Assembly (NCBI GenBank): GCA_964508915.1
Contig: CAZDVK010000007.1
Span: forward strand, 1 to 64,000
Origin: CAZDVK01 sp964508915
GTDB lineage: Bacteria; Pseudomonadota; Alphaproteobacteria; Paracaedibacterales; CAIULA01
Reading direction: 5' to 3'
DNA length: 64,000 bases
In this document: positions 27,469 through 35,688 of the stretch, in pieces
How the letters are laid out: every line of letters begins with the position of its first letter
Numbering within the stretch: the stretch's first letter is position 1
Translations under genes and position numbers: made by a program
Notes under the pieces: generated by a model
Seen by the model: the letters and a program-made list of their open reading frames with translations, nothing else
Told to the model about the DNA's origin: nothing
Database searches by the model: none

Positions 27469-28227
27469 ATGATTGGTTATAAAAAATTTGGTCAAGGCCC
27501 GCAGAAAATTTTTCTTCTTCACGATTGGTTTGCCGATTCCACAAGCTATATTTCTTTAATAGATCAAATGGACAAAGCCCGCTTTACATTTGTGTGTATG
27601 GATATGCGGGGGTATGGTCAGTCACGCCATATAGCAGGGGTATGCAGCGCAGAAGAAGCAGCCAATGATGCATGGGCTTTGATTGACTATCTGAAATGGG
27701 ATCAGTTTTCTGTTATTTGCCATTCGATGAGTGCTTTGGTCGTATGCGCCATGCTATCCCAAAAACAGGACCCTATTCAGAAAATTATAGGCATCACGCC
27801 TGTGCCACCATGCGGCGCCCCCGTTCCAGAAGATATTTTTTATGTTATTGAAGCAGCCGCCTTGGGAGACAGGGAAATTGCGACTCAAGTTATACAGTTT
27901 ATGACGGGTCACCAACAAACAGAAAATTTCGTAAAAGAAAAATTGGACTGCTTCTTAGCCGCTTCAGTCCCCGAGGCCCGTTTGGCATATGCACACATGT
28001 TTACCCAAACAGACCTGTCAGCACAAATTCAAGGAACAACCACACCCATTCTAACCATCACAGGCGAACACGATGCAGAAAACTACAGCCCCGACGTGAT
28101 GCTTAAAACTTTTGGTGTATGGTTTAAGAACCACAAAAACACCCCCGTCACGGGCTGTGGGCATTTCCCCGAAACGGAAAATACCCAAGGCCTTGTGGAG
28201 GCTATCAATAACTTCCTCTTAAACTGA
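27469..28227 (+). CDS. Alpha/beta-fold hydrolase
   Basis: 252 residues of the alpha/beta hydrolase fold. Nucleophile elbow CHSMSAL with Ser near residue 87, an acid in TGEHDAE near 200, and catalytic His in GCGHFPETE near 228. An oxyanion HDWFADS motif lies near residue 18. The substrate is unknown; esterase, lipase-like or peptidase activity are all possible. It follows yejB by 21 nt and occupies the place where yejE would be expected. Its last 23 nt overlap the convergent small gene. Confidence 0.82.
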   Translation: MIGYKKFGQGPQKIFLLHDWFADSTSYISLIDQMDKARFTFVCMDMRGYGQSRHIAGVCSAEEAANDAWALIDYLKWDQFSVICHSMSALVVCAMLSQKQDPIQKIIGITPVPPCGAPVPEDIFYVIEAAALGDREIATQVIQFMTGHQQTENFVKEKLDCFLAASVPEARLAYAHMFTQTDLSAQIQGTTTPILTITGEHDAENYSPDVMLKTFGVWFKNHKNTPVTGCGHFPETENTQGLVEAINNFLLN

Positions 28228-28537
28228 CTTTATCACGACCACTAAAATCAACAGACATATCAACGTATTTTGTTGGTTGTTTTTTTGCAGAAATGATGGA
28301 ATCCATCTGCTCAATACGACGCCTTGTTTCCAAATCTATAAAGCCCAAAGCTTCCTGCAAAACCACCATAGTTTGAGACATGTTCTTGTCATTGTACTTT
28401 TTTACAAATCGCTTAATCCATCTTTGCGCGTCGTACAAATCATACAATTCATTGATCAAATCAATGGCTTGATCATCCCCTTTTTGGTTGCTTACATTCA
28501 CGAAATCGCTCCGCTTTTTTTCTAGAAGTTCCATCAT
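28205..28537 (-). CDS. Small cytoplasmic helical protein, unknown
   Basis: 110 residues without signal peptide or membrane segment. The charged sequence (INELYDLYDAQRWIKRFVKKYND, then LETRRRIEQMDSI) suggests an all-helical, possibly oligomeric protein. GGGGAAAAAAG precedes the ATG, which supports translation from here. No family recognised. Convergent with, and overlapping the end of, the alpha/beta hydrolase gene by 23 nt. Confidence 0.6.
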   Translation of the reverse strand: MMELLEKKRSDFVNVSNQKGDDQAIDLINELYDLYDAQRWIKRFVKKYNDKNMSQTMVVLQEALGFIDLETRRRIEQMDSIISAKKQPTKYVDMSVDFSGRDKVSLRGSY

Positions 28538-28603
28538 CTTTTTTCCCCTTACGAAAGTTAAATTTATGTCATGGCGTATTAATGCCTTTTTAGTGTTTTT
28601 CTG

Positions 28604-28736
28604 GCCACCTGGAACAAAGTACAGGTTTAAAAATCACCCACCCTGGACACCGCAGAAACATTTAAGTTTTGCAAAAAATGAAAAGGACATATGCAAAACA
28701 AGCGTCAGAAAGCCTTAAAATTTACAAATTTAAGGC
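28604..28736 (-). repeat. Possible degenerate relative of the structured element
   Basis: In the 230-nt divergent gap before the aminotransferase gene. Read on the minus strand: an 8-bp hairpin GCCTTAAA/TTTAAGGC (28712-28736), an 8-bp hairpin GTTTTGCA/TGCAAAAC (28666-28699), then GGGTGGG (28637-28643) and, 24 nt on, CAGGTGGCC (28604-28612). The last two blocks resemble the 3' end of the four full elements, where copy 1 has 25 nt between them. The 5' part and palindrome are missing or changed, so the relation is tentative. Confidence 0.3.
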
Positions 28737-28797
28737 CTATTTCCTTATGCTTTAGCAATGCGATATAGTGGAAGAGGTTTACTTAATATGGTTTTTG

Positions 28798-30003
28798 ATG
28801 CTTATACCCTCTGAACGCATTCAACGCATACAGCCATCGGCTACGCTGGTATTAAATGCTAAGGCAGCTGCTTTGAAGGCAGCGGGGAAGCCTATTATTA
28901 ATTTAACCGTGGGCGAGTTAGATTTTGATACGCCATCATGGATTTGTGACGCCGCCATAGAGGCGATGAAGCAGGGGCTAACCCGCTACACATCCACCGA
29001 TGGCATGCCTGCCTTAAAAAAAACAATCCAAAACAAAATACAGCAAACATACGGCCTTGAATATGAGCTGCCCGAAATAACGGTTGCCAATGGGGGAAAG
29101 CAAATAATTTTTAATGCTTTGCTGGCAACCTTAAACCATGCGGATGAGGTTATTATTCCAGCACCCTATTGGGTGTCTTACCCAGAAATGGTGGCATTAT
29201 TCGGTGGCAAACCCCGTTTTGTTGTTTGTCACGAAGCAAACGGCTTTAGATTAGACCCCAAAGATCTTGAGAAGGCCATCACCCCCAAAACGCGCTGGGT
29301 TATTTTAAATTCGCCCTGCAATCCAAGTGGGGCAATTTATACAAAAGATGAATTAAAAGCTTTAGCAAGGGTTCTGTATGCCAACACCCACGTTTGGGTT
29401 TTGTGTGATGATATTTATGAAAATCTTATTTACGATGGCCATATATTTCATAGCCTTGTCAAAATAGAACCACGCCTTAAGTTTCGTACCTTAATCGTCA
29501 ACGGTGTTTCAAAATCGTATGCCATGACAGGGTGGCGTATTGGTTATGGTGTGGGGCCAGCTGACCTGATTCAGCTTATGAATATAGCCCAATCGCAAAG
29601 TACGTCGAATGCATGTTCCATTTCACAAGCCGCAACTATTGCGGCGCTGGAAGGGCCCCACGATTTTTTAAATGATTGGCGCCATAAACTTGTTGAAAGA
29701 CGCGATGCAGCGTTTGACAAAATAAATTCCATTCAGGGCCTCAGTTGCATTAAACCAGAAGGGGCATTTTATTTGTATGTTAATTGTGAAGCGCTTATAG
29801 GCTCCACAACACCAACAGGTCAAATTATCGACACAGATACCCAATTATGCGAATACCTTCTGGAAAAAGCCCATGTTGCTTTAGTCAGCGGCGCTGCTTT
29901 TGGATTATCGCCATACTTTCGTATTTCTTATACAGTCTCTATTGAAAATCTGGTTACAGCGTGTGATCGTATTCAAAAAGCCCTCAATCAATTGAAAAAA
30001 TAA
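28798..30003 (+). CDS. aspC: Aspartate aminotransferase (class I, PLP-dependent)
   Basis: Interconverts aspartate/2-oxoglutarate and oxaloacetate/glutamate. The start at 28798 (MLIPSERIQRIQPSAT) fits the family; a GTG 30 nt upstream adds a hydrophobic leader without precedent. PLP lysine in NGVSKSYAMTGWR near residue 235, substrate Arg near the end (FRISYTVS), and the NSPCNPSG motif near 175. 401 residues, normal. It ends at an intrinsic terminator-like hairpin. In an importer-rich organism it links amino acid uptake to the TCA cycle. Confidence 0.92.
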   Translation: MLIPSERIQRIQPSATLVLNAKAAALKAAGKPIINLTVGELDFDTPSWICDAAIEAMKQGLTRYTSTDGMPALKKTIQNKIQQTYGLEYELPEITVANGGKQIIFNALLATLNHADEVIIPAPYWVSYPEMVALFGGKPRFVVCHEANGFRLDPKDLEKAITPKTRWVILNSPCNPSGAIYTKDELKALARVLYANTHVWVLCDDIYENLIYDGHIFHSLVKIEPRLKFRTLIVNGVSKSYAMTGWRIGYGVGPADLIQLMNIAQSQSTSNACSISQAATIAALEGPHDFLNDWRHKLVERRDAAFDKINSIQGLSCIKPEGAFYLYVNCEALIGSTTPTGQIIDTDTQLCEYLLEKAHVALVSGAAFGLSPYFRISYTVSIENLVTACDRIQKALNQLKK

Positions 30004-30020
30004 GCCTAAAAAGGCTTTTG
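30002..30020 (+). terminator. Hairpin at the end of aspC
   Basis: Stem AAGCCT/AGGCTT with a 4-nt loop AAAA, then TTG, overlapping the aspC stop codon. A short, weak rho-independent terminator; the T-run is only about four bases. Confidence 0.45.
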
Positions 30021-30029
30021 TTAAAATAA

Positions 30030-30877
30030 ATGAAAAAACATATAACTTTTATTTTTTATGCCTAATAGGTTTTTGCGTTACTTGTTTTTCTGAAATTATA
30101 CAAACAAGTGATATTAAAATTATTGAAAATAGTATTGCGCAAGTAGATGAAACAACTCTTGTTATTTTCGATGTTGATGATGTTTTGCTTATGCCTAAAG
30201 ATCAAATCCTTAAATCAACAAACAGGAAATATCTTGATACCCTTAACAAAAAACTTGAATGCTCTGCTACTCCAGAAGCTGCTAAAATTTTCTATAGTAT
30301 TATTTTTCGTCATCGTGAAACTGGCCCTGTTGACCCCAAAATGAAAGAGATCATTAATCAGCTACAAGATAAAGGCATTAAAGTTCTAGCGCTGACAAAT
30401 TGCTTTACAGGCCCTTTTGGTGTTATCTCATCCATGGAAGATTGGCGCTACAGGGAACTTAGTGCAAACGGTTATCATTTTGACCGCTCATGGCCAGAAT
30501 TAGCAGATAAAGTATTTGAAAATCGAAATAATGAATTATCTGCAAAAACTTATTCCAAGCCCATATTTTATAAAGGAATCGTTTTCACAAGCGCTGTTTC
30601 TAAAGGAGAAGCTTTGAGCGCCTTTCTTAGCTATGCATGTTTTAATCCAAAGAAAATTATCTTTATTGATGATAAAAGCAAGCATTTAGAATCTGTTCAA
30701 AATGTTGCGTTGGCTCATAATATCCAATTTCTAGGCATACGATATATGGCTGCTGAGCATAAGCAAACAGACTGCCTAAATAAAACACGTGCTGACCTGC
30801 AATATGAAATATTAGAAAAGCACAAAAAATGGACCTCAGATTTTGAAGCAAACAAAATTCTTCAAAATCCAAGATAA
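30030..30877 (+). CDS. Secreted HAD-like protein of the DUF2608 kind, signal peptide out of frame
   Basis: The body is an HAD-type fold: motif I VIFDVDDVLL, a later LALTNCF, and the acidic motif KIIFIDDKSKH near the end, as in DUF2608 proteins of Legionella and Holosporales-type bacteria. The frame stays open upstream of the first in-frame start (TTG 30185), and motif I lies before that TTG, so the real protein begins earlier. An ATG at 30030 is one base out of frame: with seven instead of six A in the run 30033-30038 it would read MKKTYNFYFLCLIGFCVTCFS, a good signal peptide. So this is a frameshift, slippage site or sequencing error. Confidence 0.7.
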
Positions 30878-30988
30878 ACAATCAAATTCATCTAAATTAA
30901 AAACTATGATTAAAAGTTTGAATTCACTTGTACAAAATGGTTAGATTGTGAACAAAAAGCTTTTGAATAAACCAGAGTTTCGTTTTTT

Positions 30989-31858
30989 ATGAAATCATTC
31001 CAAGAAATTATTCTAACCCTTCAAACTTATTGGGCTAAACAGGGGTGTGTTATTTTACAGCCTTACGATACAGAGGTGGGGGCGGGGACATCGCACCCAG
31101 CAACAACTTTGCGTGCTTTGGGACCTCACCTTTGGAATGCGGCTTTCGTACAACCATGCCGCCGCCCAAAAGATGGCCGCTATGGTGACAGCCCAAACCG
31201 AGTGCAGCATTATTACCAATTTCAGGTCATCTTAAAACCATGTCCAGAAAACCCCCAGGAACTTTACCTAAAAAGCCTAGAGGCCTTGGGAATGGATTTG
31301 TCACAACACGATATTCGTTTTGTGGAAGATGATTGGGAAAACCCGTCCCTTGGCGCTGCAGGCTTAGGGTGGGAAGTTTGGTGTGATGGCATGGAAATTA
31401 CCCAATACACCTATTTTCAGCAGGTGGGGGGCATTGAATGTAACCCGGTGCCGGTTGAAATTACCTATGGTATTGAACGTATTGCCACGTTTTTACAAGG
31501 CATAGAAAGCATTTTTGACATTAATTGGAATGGTTTAGAGGGCCCTGGCAAAATCACCTATGGTGATGTTTTTAAGCGCGCTGAAAAGGAATTTTCTACT
31601 TACAACTTTGACTACGCCAACACCGATATGCTGTTTCAACATTTTAAAGATTACGAAACAGAATGTTTGGCGTTGTTAGCCCAAAACCTTCAGTTACCGG
31701 CTTATGAACAATGCGTCAAAGCCAACCATATTTTTAACCTATTAGATGCACGCGGTGTAATTAGCGTAACCGAACGGGCTGGCTACATTGGCCGGGTTCG
31801 GAATTTGGCCAAACAGTGCTGCGAAGCCTGGCTTGACAGTGTTGGGGGGGCAGCGTAA
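30989..31858 (+). CDS. glyQ: Glycyl-tRNA synthetase alpha subunit
   Basis: Catalytic subunit of the bacterial alpha2beta2 glycyl-tRNA synthetase. 289 residues beginning SFQEIILTLQTYWAKQGCVILQPYD, with the class II region TSHPATTLRALGP and GWEVWCDGMEITQYTYFQQ all as in the family. The stop overlaps the glyS start (TAATG). Complete and standard. Confidence 0.97.
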   Translation: MKSFQEIILTLQTYWAKQGCVILQPYDTEVGAGTSHPATTLRALGPHLWNAAFVQPCRRPKDGRYGDSPNRVQHYYQFQVILKPCPENPQELYLKSLEALGMDLSQHDIRFVEDDWENPSLGAAGLGWEVWCDGMEITQYTYFQQVGGIECNPVPVEITYGIERIATFLQGIESIFDINWNGLEGPGKITYGDVFKRAEKEFSTYNFDYANTDMLFQHFKDYETECLALLAQNLQLPAYEQCVKANHIFNLLDARGVISVTERAGYIGRVRNLAKQCCEAWLDSVGGAA

Positions 31859-33891
31859 TGCAAGAATTATTAATTGAAATTTTTTCCGAAGAAATTCCCG
31901 CCCGCATGCAGCTGCAAGCAGGTTTGGATGCCAAAGAAATTTTTACAAACTTGCTGAATGATCATGGGGCATCTTTTAAAAGCGTTCACACCTATGTGGC
32001 CCCTCAGCGGTTAGTTGTGCACGTAGAAGAATTGGCGCCAACTACGGCCACAAAAACGGAAAGCCGCCGCGGACCAAAAGTTGGTGCACCAGATGCAGCC
32101 TTGCAAGGGTTTTTAAAATCAACCGGACTAACCCAACATGATTTGGCCCAGGAAAATGGGTATTGGGTCGCGCATTTGGAAACTGTGGGGCAAGCTATTC
32201 AAGCCGTTATGCCTGTGCTTCTTCATGGGTTTTTAGATGCCATGCCATGGCCCAAGTCTATGCGCTGGTATAACCCAAGAACTAAAGCTTTCACACGGCC
32301 CTGGGTGCGTCCTATTCGTTCTATTTTGTGTGTTTATGCTGGCAATGCCGTGACTTTTGACGTGGATGGTTTAAATATGACAACGGGCAATACCACAAAA
32401 GGCCACCGGTTTTTGGCACCTGAAACATTTTCTGTAACAAGTTTTTCTGATTATAAACAAAAACTGGAAAACGCCTATGTGATTTTGGACCACACAGAAC
32501 GGCAAAAGAAAATAGAAGAACAACTGACTGCTATGTGCGGGGAAAAGGGCCTTGTCTGGCAGGAAGATAAAGGTTTGCTGGAAGAAGTGGCGGGCCTTGT
32601 GGATTTTCCGTTTGTTAACATTGGAAACATTGAACAAACATTCATGAAATTGCCAACGGTTGTTTTATCCACATCTATGAAGGTTCACCAAAAATATTTC
32701 ACACTGACAACAAAAACAGGGGCAGGGGCACCGTACTTTGCAGTGGCTACAAACGTTGCCGTTCCATCACCTACAAGCCATATGATGCAGGGGTTGGAAA
32801 AAGTTTTGCGCGCACGCCTGAATGACGGGTTGTTTTTTTATGATTTGGATCAAAAAACCCCATTGGAAAGCTTGGTGCCCAAGTTAGATGCGGTAACGTA
32901 CCACCAAAAACTGGGCAGCGTTGGCCACAAGGTGAAGCGTTTGGAAACGTTGGTTCCTCAATTCGGTTTGCTTCGACAGGCGGCACATTTGTGTAAGGCT
33001 GACTTATTAACCCAAGTGGTGGGCGAATTCCCAGAATTGCAAGGCATTATGGGTGAAATTTATGCACACGAACAAGGGTGTGAAAATGATGTGGCGTTAG
33101 CATTGCGTGAATATTACCTGCCCCAAGGGCCCAGTGACCCGTGCCCCACAAACCCCATAAGCTGGAATTTAGCTTTTTGGGATAAGTTAGATACCTTAGT
33201 AGGCTTTTTAGGCGTTGGCATTAAACCTACCGGCTCTAAAGACCCATTTGCTTTAAGGCGCGCAGCCTTAGGGGTATTAAGATTATTAGTAGAAACAGGT
33301 CAAAAGGGCCATATTCTGAATGATTCTATTCAAAAAGTCATAGCTGCTTATAAAAATCAAAATGTTATTTTGAATGCCACAACCGAACAAGATGTGATCG
33401 CTTTTGTGCAAGATCGTTTGGCTGCTTACCTGAAAGCAGATGCTGTGGCCCCTGAAGAATTGCAAGGGGTTTTAAAGGCAACCAGCCCCGCCCAATTTGA
33501 TGTTTGGTCGGTGGCTGAACGGGCAAAAGCTTTGCATACCTTTTTGGTTACATCAGAAGGGGCATCCCTAAAGGCTGCTTACAAGCGGGCATCTGGCATT
33601 TTGGAAAAGGGTGAAAAAGGCGCCATAAACGTTTCCTTATTGGCAGAAAAGGCTGAAAAAAGTTTATTTGATGCCCTGAGGGTTTTGGAAAAGGAAACAG
33701 ATGTTTTGTTGGCAGACCACCAATTTACAAAAGTTATGAATCGCTTATCAGCATTAAAACAACCCATCGACACATTCTTTGACGAAATCACCGTGAATTG
33801 CGATAACGAAGATTTACGGCAAAACCGGTATGCCCTTTTGCATATGTTTGTGGAGCAAGTCAATAAAATTGCCGATTTTCGGTGTTTGTAA
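31858..33891 (+). CDS. glyS: Glycyl-tRNA synthetase beta subunit
   Basis: tRNA-binding partner of GlyQ, 677 residues. N terminus LLIEIFSEEIPARMQ is diagnostic, KGHRFL and the metal-dependent-phosphohydrolase-like core follow, and a C-terminal anticodon-binding domain (DALRVLEKETDVLLADHQ...NRYALLHMF) closes it. Translationally coupled to glyQ and 3 nt before radA. Confidence 0.97.
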   Translation: MQELLIEIFSEEIPARMQLQAGLDAKEIFTNLLNDHGASFKSVHTYVAPQRLVVHVEELAPTTATKTESRRGPKVGAPDAALQGFLKSTGLTQHDLAQENGYWVAHLETVGQAIQAVMPVLLHGFLDAMPWPKSMRWYNPRTKAFTRPWVRPIRSILCVYAGNAVTFDVDGLNMTTGNTTKGHRFLAPETFSVTSFSDYKQKLENAYVILDHTERQKKIEEQLTAMCGEKGLVWQEDKGLLEEVAGLVDFPFVNIGNIEQTFMKLPTVVLSTSMKVHQKYFTLTTKTGAGAPYFAVATNVAVPSPTSHMMQGLEKVLRARLNDGLFFYDLDQKTPLESLVPKLDAVTYHQKLGSVGHKVKRLETLVPQFGLLRQAAHLCKADLLTQVVGEFPELQGIMGEIYAHEQGCENDVALALREYYLPQGPSDPCPTNPISWNLAFWDKLDTLVGFLGVGIKPTGSKDPFALRRAALGVLRLLVETGQKGHILNDSIQKVIAAYKNQNVILNATTEQDVIAFVQDRLAAYLKADAVAPEELQGVLKATSPAQFDVWSVAERAKALHTFLVTSEGASLKAAYKRASGILEKGEKGAINVSLLAEKAEKSLFDALRVLEKETDVLLADHQFTKVMNRLSALKQPIDTFFDEITVNCDNEDLRQNRYALLHMFVEQVNKIADFRCL

Positions 33892-33894
33892 ATT

Positions 33895-35250
33895 ATGGCT
33901 AAGCTTCAGCAACGCTATGTTTGCCAAGAATGCGGCAGCTGGTTCAACAAATGGGCTGGCCGATGTGAACAGTGCCAGGCATGGAATTCCATTGTGGAAG
34001 AGGTTGTGAACCCAAAGGAAATCAAACGCCAAGCTTCTGTAGATGCTGCCGCTTTTTTTCAAACGCTGGAAAGCGAATCGCCCGATGACCTGAATATGCA
34101 ACAACGGACGCTAACGGCTGTTTCTGAGTTTGATCGAGTGTGTGGCGGCGGCCTAGTGCCGGGTTCTGTGATTTTGCTGGGGGGTGACCCGGGCATTGGT
34201 AAATCAACGCTTTTGCTGCAAGTGGTTGCCAAACTGTCGCAAACAGCGCCGTGTGCTTATATATCTGGCGAAGAAGCCCTCAGCCAGCTGCGCCTTCGTG
34301 CCCAACGGTTAGGGGTTCACCAGGCCCATGTGCATATGGCAGCCAATCATAATGTTCTAGATATGATGGCAGCCCTAACGCAGCTAAAAAACCTAAAGCT
34401 GGTCATTATTGATTCTATTCAAACCTTAACACACGATTCTATTGATTCACCTGCTGGCAGTGTTTCCCAAGTGCGCGCTTGCGCCCATGCTTTAATTGAA
34501 TTGGCAAAAACCCAAGGGTTTGCTGTTGTTTTGGTGGGGCATGTGACAAAGGAAGGAACGCTGGCAGGCCCCAGGGTTTTAGAACACATGGTCGACACGG
34601 TTTTGTATTTTGAAGGTGACCGCAATTATGATTACCGTATTTTACGGTCGGTGAAAAACCGGTTTGGCGCCACCGATGAAATTGGTGTTTTTTCCATGAC
34701 AGATGTGGGCCTGCAGGAAGTGACTAACCCGTCCCATTTATTTTTAAACCTTCACGACCAACCTGTAAGCGGTACAGCTGTTTTTGCCGGTATGGAAGGC
34801 ACACGCCCTCTGTTGGTTGAAATTCAGGCACTTGTAGCGCCCAGCTATTTTCCAGCGCCCCGCCGTACGGCCGTTGGGTGGGATACTAACCGTTTGTCGA
34901 TGATTGTGGCGGTGTTGGAAGCCCGGTGTAAAATGAACTTTGGCAACAAAGATATTTATTTAAATGTGGCTGGGGGCTTGAAGATTTCAGAACCAGCCGC
35001 TGATTTAGCCGTAGCTGCCGCATTGGTTTCGGCCCTAAAAAATACGCCACTGCCTTCAAAAAGCGTTTATTTTGGTGAAATTGGCCTAACCGGTGATGTT
35101 CGCCCTGTGAATAAAACAGGCTTACGCATGGCCGAAGCCCAACGCTTGGGTTTTGAAAAAGCCTTTTGTGCTGCTTTGCCTGACCAAAAACCAACGGTAA
35201 AGGGCATTGAATGCGAAACACTGAAATATTTATTGGAAGCAGTTCCTTAG
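33895..35250 (+). CDS. radA: DNA repair protein RadA (Sms)
   Basis: RecA-like branch-migration ATPase/helicase of recombination. N-terminal zinc finger CQECG...CEQCQAW (residues 9-29), Walker A GGDPGIGKST near 100, the RadA-specific KNRFG motif near 252, and the C-terminal Lon-protease-like domain (NVAGGLKISEPAADLAVAAAL) from about 285. 451 residues, normal. It ends next to element copy 3. Confidence 0.96.
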   Translation: MAKLQQRYVCQECGSWFNKWAGRCEQCQAWNSIVEEVVNPKEIKRQASVDAAAFFQTLESESPDDLNMQQRTLTAVSEFDRVCGGGLVPGSVILLGGDPGIGKSTLLLQVVAKLSQTAPCAYISGEEALSQLRLRAQRLGVHQAHVHMAANHNVLDMMAALTQLKNLKLVIIDSIQTLTHDSIDSPAGSVSQVRACAHALIELAKTQGFAVVLVGHVTKEGTLAGPRVLEHMVDTVLYFEGDRNYDYRILRSVKNRFGATDEIGVFSMTDVGLQEVTNPSHLFLNLHDQPVSGTAVFAGMEGTRPLLVEIQALVAPSYFPAPRRTAVGWDTNRLSMIVAVLEARCKMNFGNKDIYLNVAGGLKISEPAADLAVAAALVSALKNTPLPSKSVYFGEIGLTGDVRPVNKTGLRMAEAQRLGFEKAFCAALPDQKPTVKGIECETLKYLLEAVP

Positions 35251-35286
35251 AAGCCCTAACCGTCGTAATTAATAGGATTGTGGCGG

Positions 35287-35618
35287 GCATAGTTCTGCCC
35301 CTTGCGGGGCCCACCCAGACCCCAGGAAACCAGTGCACGTCGCCCTCCCCTCCGCACACCTCAACAAAGCTCCGCCCGATCCCTTTTTTATGTTTTTTTC
35401 AAAACATAACCCAGGTTTCCGCTTGAATTGCGACTTTCGGTCACTCTCAAGTAGCTTCCCTTACCATGCGCGCGCATGGTAAAGTCAGCCGAACGGTTTT
35501 CTAACACAGCATAAAAGATAACGCATATTAGAAAACAGGTTACAAACCTAACTTCGAACTGCCCTTAAGACAGTTTAACTTACCGCCACTTATGACCATA
35601 CACCCGAAGGGGTTAAAA
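35287..35618 (-). repeat. Structured dispersed element, copy 3
   Basis: Fills the 438-nt gap between the convergent genes radA and mnmA; no gene is supported. Read on the minus strand: TTTTAACCCCTTCGGGTG (from 35618); 7-bp hairpin AACTGTC/GGCAGTT (35557-35575); hairpin closed by GTTTTCTAA/TTAGAAAAC (35496-35536); a 22-bp perfect palindrome (35461-35482); hairpin around GTGAC/GTCGC with loop CGAAA (35423-35450); a 9-bp hairpin TTATGTTTT/AAAACATAA (35388-35409); TTGTTGAGG (35359-35367); GGGTGGGCCCC (35306-35316) with a GCCCC-GCAA-GGGGC hairpin; TATGC at the end. Closest to copy 4. Confidence 0.85.
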
Positions 35619-35688
35619 AAACGTTAAAGGTGCAAGGGATTTTTTAAAAAAGTAAAACACAAATCCAGAGTTTAGGTTTGAGATTGAA

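Noticed and set aside
35388..35409. A/T-rich hairpin in the elements as an intrinsic terminator
   Set aside because: On the RNA strand it is followed by A's, not T's; on the other strand the T-run lies before rather than after the hairpin.
35250..35430. Open frames inside the structured elements (for example 35211-35426, 40344-40607, 49252-49443, 6672-6899)
   Set aside because: They differ in frame and sequence between copies, have no ribosome sites and overlap the paired regions; RNA structure explains the conservation better than coding.
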